From contig MVCQ01000119.1 of NCBI GenBank assembly GCA_002059205.1, positions 1 to 5,588 of the forward strand: DNA of 5,588 nt, written 5' to 3'. The stretch's first letter is position 1; every line of letters starts with the position of its first letter. Made by a program: the position numbers and the translations under genes. Below the pieces are notes generated by a model. The model saw only the letters and a program-made list of their open reading frames with translations. It was not told the origin of the DNA and ran no database searches. Source of the stretch: Candidatus Latescibacteria bacterium 4484_107. Lineage in GTDB: Bacteria > Latescibacterota > 4484-107. Shown here in pieces: positions 1-4,827 of the stretch.

Positions 1-379
1 ATGCATAAACTTCTCCCATTTTGCGGATCGCTTCCTCTTCGTCGTACTGCTGCTGGAGGTAAGACCACTTTGCTTGGAGAAAATCCTGCACTTCACGGTC
101 ATCCAGGAAATCGGTCGCTTTGAAGTGCGCAGGACCGGGATCAACGGCCTTAGGCACTTCATAGAAATGAAAGGGTGGAGCCGCCGTCACCGCCACACCG
201 TTTACGAAGATCATGAGGCCCCTACGCTCCACTACGTAGGGAGCCTCGATATACTTTCCTTCCCAAAAGAGAAAGCCGGTCTCAATAGGTCTGCCCCTAT
301 CAATTCCGAATTCGGCGATATAGTCTGCATTAGACTCCACTAAGCAGAATATAACAAAAAAGAACTTAATCAGTATCAT
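1..379 (-). CDS. Secreted protein of unknown function, 3' end beyond the window
   Basis: Reading the minus strand from an ATG at 379 gives 126 uninterrupted codons up to the left edge, so the C-terminus is missing. The start follows an AGGAG ribosome binding site (plus-strand CTCCT, 390-394) with 10-nt spacing. Residues 1-18 form a signal peptide: Lys5, a hydrophobic core FFFVIFCLV and a likely signal peptidase I site after SNA (18/19), so the mature protein begins DYIAEF and should be exported. Residues 36-62 contain the recognisable pattern FLFWEGKYIEAPYVVERRG followed by IFVNGV, which I associate with uncharacterised secreted proteins of PVC-type bacteria. Residues 95-126 are charged and probably helical (QDFLQAKWSYLQQQY, then EEE). 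It is the third gene of the minus-strand cluster, 75 nt after the propeller gene. No catalytic motif is visible in the part present. A plus-strand open frame at 74-343 is its shadow. Confidence 0.82.
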   Translation of the reverse strand, partial: MILIKFFFVIFCLVESNADYIAEFGIDRGRPIETGFLFWEGKYIEAPYVVERRGLMIFVNGVAVTAAPPFHFYEVPKAVDPGPAHFKATDFLDDREVQDFLQAKWSYLQQQYDEEEAIRKMGEVYA

Positions 380-389
380 TGCTCTCTTG

Positions 390-394
390 CTCCT
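390..394 (-). promoter_or_regulatory. Ribosome binding site of the secreted-protein gene
   Basis: The minus strand reads AGGAG, 10 nt before the ATG at 379. It fixes the start of the edge gene, and it lies directly 3' of the right arm of the intercistronic hairpin (396-445), so folding could affect access to it. Confidence 0.6.
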
Positions 395-395
395 G

Positions 396-445
396 GGCTG
401 CCTAGAAACTCGGTTCTTCTTAGTTTTCTGTATGTACCGGCAGCC
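396..445 (-). other. Intercistronic two-part inverted repeat
   Basis: Between the propeller gene and the secreted-protein gene the minus-strand RNA can form an outer 7-bp stem, GGCTGCC (445-439) with GGCAGCC (402-396). An inner stem forms between AGAAAACT (429-422) and AGTTTCT (410-404) with one bulged A. The two stems are joined by an asymmetric internal loop of 9 and 1 nt. There is no U-tract, so it does not look like an intrinsic terminator. It ends 1 nt before the AGGAG of the next gene. A role in mRNA processing, stability or differential expression is inference only. Confidence 0.4.
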
Positions 446-454
446 TACAGCTCC

Positions 455-1711
455 CTAATATGGATATGTTTCTTCCACCGGCTCTTCAGTGCAAGGTGAT
501 TCTGAGCAATAGCAGTCTTCGTCGCTGCTGTTGTTATCATCGTTGTTATTATTCCCCAACCCCAAAATTTCCTGGCCGGAAGAATCGAAGACAACAACGC
601 CTTCCCAGGCGCTGGCCCCGAAAAGCCCCTGGTGGGGTCCGACGGTGGCTGCGAAGGAGTCCACCTGCTCGGGATATGCCGAGAAGTTCTTTATACTGAC
701 CCCGTCGAATCCGCAGGGCTTAAGATCCAGCCTGATCGGTTCACCCTCCTTGTCATAAGTGGCGAGAGTGAAAAGACCCGGGCCGAGGTGGGTTATGAAG
801 ATGCCGCTCCGGCAAAGTTCGAAGATCTTCCCTCCCTCAGGTCCTTCTATCGGCTCTTCCCCGGCGCCTTCAAGTTTTCCGTCATCACTGAGCCAAAGAA
901 GATCGAAATCGCCTTCAGCGAACGAGACTCCCAGAAGGAACCCCCCTTCGCCACGCTGAATATCGCCCAGAAGAGCGCCCCGGGGAAGAGACGCCGTAAC
1001 CTCTTCTTCGACTTCAAAACTCTCGAGACTGAGCCTGGTCACAGTCAATGTCCCATTCGCTTCCACTTGGTAAGCGAAACAGACCTCCTCAGCCCCGCAA
1101 CTCCCACAACCCGTTCCCCGAACCACGTCCAGGGCCGCTGAAGAGAGAGTCCGGTTGAGGATCAGGAGAGGCAACTCGCCGGCCCCGGAGAGAAAACTGA
1201 GTTTGCCGATCTCTTTGTCTATCGCGAGAACGCCGTCTTCGAGTTCTCCTTTGCGGACGCCGTGAAGCCCGGACTCCGTAAGATTCCCGCTTCCAACGAC
1301 TTTCAGGAGAAGAGGATCGATTACGAAGTAGGCGCCGTCCCTCGAGGTGATGAACAACCTGGACCCGTCTCCGCTGAATTCCAGGTCCTGAAGCCCGTAC
1401 TCGGGTTCTTTACCTTCTTCAGGCGGGGGAGGCGGGGCGAGGGGCAAATAGAGCTTTGCAAACGGAATTTTTGACTCCAGGTCAATGAAGCTCACGGAGT
1501 TCTCTCCCGCATTCAGAACCACAAGCAGCGTTTCGTCCGGCGATATCGCCTGGTCCACGGCGCCTTTCCCGGTCGGAACCACCGACCAATGGCGCTCACC
1601 GCTCAGAAGCTCCACTCCGGCGAGAACAAGTCCACCCAGAAGCAAAATACCCCAAAGAAAAGAAGTTGCATAGATATTCGTTTTCCCTTTCTTGTCTTTC
1701 TCACCCTTCAT
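455..1711 (-). CDS. Membrane-anchored beta-propeller (YVTN/NHL-like) protein
   Basis: This is a 418-residue protein. A lysine-rich N-terminus (residues 1-10) precedes one membrane segment at about 15-36, so the rest should face the periplasm or outside (type II topology). Two propeller-type repeats are clear: residues 51-91 (AISPDETLLVVLNAGENSVS, then FIDLES) and 106-144 (LEFSGDGSRLFITSRDGAYF, then VID). Later blades are more diverged. A proline loop (93-97) separates the two. Cysteines occur as C202-x-x-C205 plus C211. The C-terminal tail (386-418) is low-complexity Asn/Asp/Ser/Glu with Cys400, 402 and 407. The ATG at 1711 follows GGGGAGGTGA, which overlaps the stop of the upstream helical-repeat gene, so the two are probably translationally coupled. 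Such propellers usually bind proteins or ligands. No catalytic residues can be named. Family assignment rests on repeat pattern only; a PQQ-like or WD40-like propeller is possible. Confidence 0.8.
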   Translation of the reverse strand: MKGEKDKKGKTNIYATSFLWGILLLGGLVLAGVELLSGERHWSVVPTGKGAVDQAISPDETLLVVLNAGENSVSFIDLESKIPFAKLYLPLAPPPPPEEGKEPEYGLQDLEFSGDGSRLFITSRDGAYFVIDPLLLKVVGSGNLTESGLHGVRKGELEDGVLAIDKEIGKLSFLSGAGELPLLILNRTLSSAALDVVRGTGCGSCGAEEVCFAYQVEANGTLTVTRLSLESFEVEEEVTASLPRGALLGDIQRGEGGFLLGVSFAEGDFDLLWLSDDGKLEGAGEEPIEGPEGGKIFELCRSGIFITHLGPGLFTLATYDKEGEPIRLDLKPCGFDGVSIKNFSAYPEQVDSFAATVGPHQGLFGASAWEGVVVFDSSGQEILGLGNNNNDDNNSSDEDCYCSESPCTEEPVEETYPY

Positions 1712-1715
1712 CGCC

Positions 1716-1725
1716 TCACCTCCCC
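1716..1725 (-). promoter_or_regulatory. Ribosome binding site overlapping the upstream stop codon
   Basis: The minus strand reads GGGGAGGTGA. The AGGTGA part contains the TGA stop (1718-1716) of the helical-repeat gene, and the ATG of the propeller gene follows 4 nt later. Terminating ribosomes would sit on the initiation site, a standard arrangement for translational coupling and equimolar production. Confidence 0.75.
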
Positions 1726-2858
1726 ATGTGCTCGATGAGATAGGTCTCTTCGGGAGTTCCCGCTCCTAAGAGTTCCTCCAGTTTGGAATCAAATTCAGGG
1801 TGGGCGCTCTTTTCGCAAAGCCGCTCCACGGCCCGCAAGGCCCTGAGCCTCGCGGCCTTATCCGGGGAGGTGAGAATCTCTTTCACCAAACCCTCGAAAC
1901 CCTCCCGTTCCGTTTCCGCTATGCCGTCGAGGACCGAGGCAAGATCTTTCCCTCCGGGCCGCTCCCCGAGAAAACCCTCCACCGCTTCTCGTGACGCTTC
2001 GTCGCCCAAACAAAGGAGCGCTTTGAGAAGAACCCCTTTTCGCTTCGAGTCGCTCTCCGCTTGAAGGGCTCGGGAAAGAACGTCTGTGTCTTTGAGCCGC
2101 ACGGCACAGTCGGCCGCGCGGAGGAAAAGCCGGTATTCGGCCTTCGGGTCGGAAAGCGTTTCCGCTGTCTCCTCTTTCGCCTTTTCGCTCGAAAGATCGG
2201 TGAGAAGGCTCAGCGAAAGCTCTCTCAGTGAAAGAGGCTCGGGTTTACTTTCAGGGGGTTCGGTTTCGTCGTCCGTTTTTTCCTCAACGACCCGGCTGCA
2301 AATCACCAGGAGGTCTTCGCCTGCACCTTCCGCCTCAAGAGCGGCAAGAACCCTTGCCGCTTTTCGTCTCACAAAGGTGTGCTCCTTGGTGTCCATGAGA
2401 ATCGCTCTCATAATCTCGACGTCCGCGGGCGCCACCCGGCCGGGGCTCTGGGCCAGAATATCCATGGCGAGGCATTTTCCCACTGTAAGATCGGACTCAA
2501 GCGCTCTTGAGCAACCGTCGAGAACCGCCTCTGATCCTCCGGCGGCCTTCTCGATATCCCCTATGAGCTCCTTGAGCTTTCCCGGTGGGAACATGAAAAC
2601 CGCATTGGTCCTTTCAAGCCCCCAGAGAAGAAACCCGAAATCCTCAGCCCCGAACTCGACAAGCTCCGTCCATGCCTCTTGTGCTTCTTCGGAATCGCTT
2701 GCCGAGAAATACGCGCGCACCGCCCCTTTGATCGCCTCTTGTCTCGCCTTCTCGAAAACAACCGGGCCCGCCACGGCGCCGAGAATCAGAAACAAGAAAA
2801 TGGTAAAAAGCACGCAATGCGAAAACCTTGTGCGTAAGAACCTGCTCGAAATCCCCAT
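1716..2858 (-). CDS. Membrane-anchored HEAT-like helical-repeat protein
   Basis: This is a 380-residue protein. Residues 1-13 are basic (RFLRTR) and residues 14-32 form a hydrophobic membrane segment (VLFTIFLFLILGAVAG) without a clear cleavage site, so it is probably anchored with the remainder exported. The rest is almost entirely predicted amphipathic helix. The best HEAT-like pairs are at about 146-176 (ending VRRKAARVLAAL) and 323-350 (SPDKAARLRALRAVERL). An acidic, proline-rich linker at about 192-208 (EEKTDDETEPPESKPEP) splits the solenoid into two lobes. The ATG at 2858 is preceded by GGGAGG with 6-nt spacing, a strong start. It is the first gene of the minus-strand cluster and its stop overlaps the next gene's ribosome binding site. 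HEAT solenoids act as protein-binding scaffolds, and a role organising the neighbouring propeller protein is inferred from context only. No enzyme motif is seen. Confidence 0.78.
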   Translation of the reverse strand: MGISSRFLRTRFSHCVLFTIFLFLILGAVAGPVVFEKARQEAIKGAVRAYFSASDSEEAQEAWTELVEFGAEDFGFLLWGLERTNAVFMFPPGKLKELIGDIEKAAGGSEAVLDGCSRALESDLTVGKCLAMDILAQSPGRVAPADVEIMRAILMDTKEHTFVRRKAARVLAALEAEGAGEDLLVICSRVVEEKTDDETEPPESKPEPLSLRELSLSLLTDLSSEKAKEETAETLSDPKAEYRLFLRAADCAVRLKDTDVLSRALQAESDSKRKGVLLKALLCLGDEASREAVEGFLGERPGGKDLASVLDGIAETEREGFEGLVKEILTSPDKAARLRALRAVERLCEKSAHPEFDSKLEELLGAGTPEETYLIEHMGR

Positions 2859-2864
2859 CAGAAA

Positions 2865-2902
2865 CCTCCCTCACACACGCTTGCAACAGGGAGGAGTTCC
2901 CT
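2865..2902 (-). promoter_or_regulatory. Leader with competing hairpins around the cluster's first ribosome binding site
   Basis: In minus-strand RNA order there are three arms: AGGGA (2902-2898), CCTCCCT (2894-2888) and AGGGAGG (2871-2865). The last contains the GGGAGG ribosome binding site of the helical-repeat gene. Arm 2 is perfectly complementary to arm 3 over 7 bp (16-nt loop), which would hide the site. Arm 1 can pair with TCCCT of arm 2 (5-nt loop), which would free it. The sequences are seen directly; regulation is inference, and purine/pyrimidine-rich leaders can produce such pairings by chance. Confidence 0.3.
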
Positions 2903-2906
2903 CTAA

Positions 2907-2936
2907 TCCGTAAAGGCCGGCACGTTGTAGGTTCAA
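2907..2936 (-). promoter_or_regulatory. Weak candidate promoter of the minus-strand cluster
   Basis: On the minus strand TTGAAC (2936-2931) is followed after 18 nt by TACGGA (2912-2907). The -35 matches the sigma70 consensus at 4 of 6 positions and the -10 is poor. It is the least bad candidate within 100 nt of the first start codon; transcription could begin further upstream. Confidence 0.2.
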
Positions 2937-2961
2937 AGGTGCTTGCGGTATCGCATCTTGC

Positions 2962-3081
2962 TTAGGGTTTCTCCACCCCTGAACTTCGCACCTCCTTAAA
3001 TACGGCGCTTGCGAAAACCGTGCCGTCTGGAAACTTCAGTATACCTGAAATCAGGATACGGCTTCCCTTCGCTATGTCCAC
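2962..3081 (-). pseudogene. Protein-like orphan reading frame, likely gene remnant
   Basis: From a possible GTG at 3081 to a TAA at 2964-2962 the minus strand encodes 39 residues, including KGSRILISGILKFPDGTV and FASAVFKEV. The alternating hydrophobic pattern with a turn at FPDGT resembles the beta-strands of a small barrel such as an OB-fold, unlike the random basic peptides of the surrounding frames. No ribosome binding site precedes the GTG. In the same frame, upstream, the coding pattern stops at TAA directly before an A10 tract (minus strand), with TGA two codons earlier. In the neighbouring frame an ATG at 3128 (MSGNPPESKKK) runs into the A10 tract, and a -1 shift there would join the two into about 54 residues. 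It may be a decayed gene, a slippage-dependent small gene or a chance frame. I do not recognise the family. Confidence 0.35.
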
Positions 3082-3342
3082 GATCTTTTCGCTCTTTTTT
3101 TTTTACTTTCAGGCGGATTCCCAGACATGAAGGAGACTCGGAATCGAGCCGTGTGAGAGCGTACGCAACTTCTTGAAGTACTTTGTTTTATGTGGACGCT
3201 GAATGGTTAAGGTATGTTTTTTACTTCATCGTTTTCACACCCCCACCCATTTTTCAAGCCCGAGCGGAATCCCGCCGCCGGCACGGCTGCGAGCGGCCAC
3301 ACAGGGAAAAGGTACGGTCCACCGAACGAGTGCGGATTTTCC

Positions 3343-3369
3343 TTGACCGAATGCCGCGCCCCTTCTAAT
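3343..3369 (+). promoter_or_regulatory. Sigma70-like promoter for the GT-C-like gene
   Basis: TTGACC (3343-3348; 5 of 6 to consensus) and TCTAAT (3364-3369; 5 of 6) are separated by 15 nt. A weaker alternative -10, TAATCT (3366-3371), gives 17-nt spacing. Transcription would start near 3376, leaving a leader of about 15 nt before the ATG at 3392. This argues against the ATG at 3380 as the main start. Confidence 0.5.
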
Positions 3370-3391
3370 CTGAGTTTACATGCAGGCGGGA

Positions 3392-4618
3392 ATGAAAAAC
3401 CCTTTTGAGAAGCGGACTTTGCTCAGGGCTTCTCTCTTGAGCGGAACTTTCCTCCTCCTTGTATGGGTTCAGTTTTCAGGGCCTTATCTTGCCGGAGAGG
3501 ATCCGTACTACCATGCGGCCATGAGCTCTCTTTATGCGAGAGAGGGCTTACTGTCTTCGTTTCCGTGGACGCAATTTTCCCTGCAAAAAGACGGGGTAAA
3601 CGACCGGCACTTCCTGTACCACATTGCAATGATACCCTTTCTCTGGAAAAACCCGATACAGGGCGCCAAGGCCTACTGTGTCGTTACGGCCGTCTCTTGC
3701 GTCGTCGTCTTTCTTCTCTTGCTCGAAAGCCTCAATGTGGAGAAGACCTGGTTCTGGCTGCTCGTGCTTTTCTCCGCAGGACCTTTTTTCTGGTACCGCT
3801 TTTCGGTGGCAAGACCTCAGATCGTCGCCGTCACTCTCGCTCTGCTCTGCTTCCGGACGGTCTGCGCGGAGAAACCCCTCGGGACCTTCCTTGTTTCAGC
3901 CGTCTCCTTTCTGTTCTATTCAAGCGCCCACCTCGCGGTTCCCATTGCCTTATTCTACGGCCTTGTGGCGTTTCTCAAGGAGAAACGTTTCGTCTGGCGG
4001 CCTCTCTTTGCCGCAAGCCTGGGGCTTGCGGCAGGCCTTGTCGTTCACCCGCACTTTCCCTCAATAGTGCGCACCTGGCTGGTCCAGAACTTCTCCGTCC
4101 TTTACCACTCCCTGGCCGGCACCAAGGGGCTCAACTTTGGTGCCGAGCTCGGGCCGCCAAGCGCAGATGCGGTCCTTAAAGCCCTCGCGATACCTCTCTT
4201 CATCTGTACGGGAACCGTTTTCTGGTCTGCACTTGCCGGCAGGGCGCTTGAAAAGGTTACGCTTACAGCCTTTCTCTGCGCAAGCTCCTTTCTCGCCCTT
4301 ACGCTTTTCTCGAAGAGATTCGTGGAATACGCGGCTCCGTTTCTTGTCCTGCTTGGAGCGCTCGGTTTCAGGGACGTCCGCCGGTCGTTCGAGGAGCGCA
4401 TGGGTAAAGCCACTAGGTTCGTTTTTTTCCTCCTCACTTTTGCGGCGGCGGCTCTCTCGGTCCGCGGGATCCGGGAAACGCGGGAAGTAATCGCCGGCAC
4501 GGGGGGGCCGCGGCTGAAACCGGCCGCCCTTTGGCTTCTTTCGCATTCGAAAAAGGGCGATATCGTATTCACCTGCGACTGGGACGATTTTCGGATCTCA
4601 CGCAGCGGCGGTCAATGA
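3392..4618 (+). CDS. GT-C-like polytopic membrane protein, C-terminally truncated
   Basis: About 408 residues with roughly nine to eleven hydrophobic segments. An ATG at 3380 is in frame but has no ribosome binding site; the ATG at 3392 follows GGCGGGA and fits the promoter better. Residues below are numbered from 3392. The first membrane segment (about 10-30) leads into an external loop with GEDPYYH (35-41) and DRHFLYH (71-77). This acidic-plus-histidine loop after the first segment is the hallmark arrangement of GT-C glycosyltransferases of the STT3/PMT type, which use polyprenyl-phosphate sugars. Substrate and acceptor are unknown. The last native-looking residues are FTCDWDDF (end at 4591). 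The tail RISRSGGQ and its stop come from unrelated sequence. From memory, relatives continue after 'DWDDFP' into a soluble exported domain, so this copy probably lost its C-terminus to the adjoining insertion sequence and may be inactive. Enzyme class is inferred from motif placement, not from a full domain match. Confidence 0.72.
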   Translation: MKNPFEKRTLLRASLLSGTFLLLVWVQFSGPYLAGEDPYYHAAMSSLYAREGLLSSFPWTQFSLQKDGVNDRHFLYHIAMIPFLWKNPIQGAKAYCVVTAVSCVVVFLLLLESLNVEKTWFWLLVLFSAGPFFWYRFSVARPQIVAVTLALLCFRTVCAEKPLGTFLVSAVSFLFYSSAHLAVPIALFYGLVAFLKEKRFVWRPLFAASLGLAAGLVVHPHFPSIVRTWLVQNFSVLYHSLAGTKGLNFGAELGPPSADAVLKALAIPLFICTGTVFWSALAGRALEKVTLTAFLCASSFLALTLFSKRFVEYAAPFLVLLGALGFRDVRRSFEERMGKATRFVFFLLTFAAAALSVRGIRETREVIAGTGGPRLKPAALWLLSHSKKGDIVFTCDWDDFRISRSGGQ

Positions 4619-4827
4619 GCCGGTCTAGGCCCAAAATAAGCGTATTCCGAGCGCCGAGATAGTGGCGCTGGAACCGCAAGACGTGGGGACGCACCTTTTC
4701 CGTGCGGCCTTTCCCGAGGCCGTTGAGCATTTGCCGGTTTTTAGTTTTCGTTTCGTTCACCTCCTTTCGCGGTTGGCGGGCCTTGTGATATCGGAGCGTC
4801 CTTACCCCGACTTCTGAATTCTGTTTG
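4592..4827. other. Unassigned stretch between the broken gene and the transposase
   Basis: These 236 nt contain no recognised gene. A minus-strand frame runs through from beyond 4827 to a stop at 4571-4569. Its central part reads NETKTKNRQMLNGLGKGRTE and then FQRHYLGARNTLILGLDRLI, preceded by a perfect AAGGAGGTGA-like sequence (plus 4758-4766) but with no well-spaced start. Its last residues are antisense to the GT-C-like gene, so at best it is a chimeric or truncated frame. A short perfect inverted repeat AGCGCC/GGCGCT (4650-4655 and 4664-4669, 8-nt loop) lies inside, without a U-tract. It could be the 3' noncoding part of the insertion sequence or a relic of another element. Confidence 0.4.

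Larger units (their letters stand above)
2859..3391. other. Divergent intergenic region
   Basis: About 530 nt separate the minus-strand cluster from the plus-strand membrane-protein gene. It contains, from left to right: the leader and ribosome binding site of the helical-repeat gene; a protein-like orphan minus frame ending at 2962; a ten-base T run on the plus strand (3095-3104); a stretch with no assignable feature (about 3106-3206); an open minus frame without a start (3207-3390); and a good sigma70-like promoter just before the plus-strand gene. I see no tRNA, known riboswitch or clear terminator. Confidence 0.6.

Noticed and set aside
74..343. Plus-strand open frame of 89 codons
   Set aside because: It lies fully antisense to the secreted-protein gene, which has a signal peptide and ribosome binding site; the plus-strand peptide has no protein-like pattern or start signal.
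2881..2907. Plus-strand TTGCAA and TCTAAT with 15-nt spacing
   Set aside because: It resembles the promoter at 3343-3369, but no gene or RNA follows on the plus strand; probably coincidence.
2086..2913. Plus-strand open frame of 275 codons
   Set aside because: It is a Ser/Arg-rich shadow antisense to the helical-repeat gene, caused by that gene's GC-biased third positions; no ribosome binding site.
2933..2956. Minus-strand 7-codon peptide ATG to TGA in the leader (MRYRKHL)
   Set aside because: No ribosome binding site and no runs of one regulatory amino acid; too short to separate from chance.
3463..4179. Plus-strand open frame of 238 codons inside the membrane-protein gene
   Set aside because: It is an Arg/Cys/Pro-rich out-of-frame reading of a clearly coding membrane protein; no start signal of its own.
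4061..4572. Two overlapping minus-strand frames (about 160 codons each)
   Set aside because: Both are antisense to the GT-C-like gene and Lys/Arg-rich without domains.
4650..4669. Perfect 6-bp hairpin as a terminator
   Set aside because: No U-tract follows on either strand and the loop is 8 nt; it does not meet the pattern of an intrinsic terminator.
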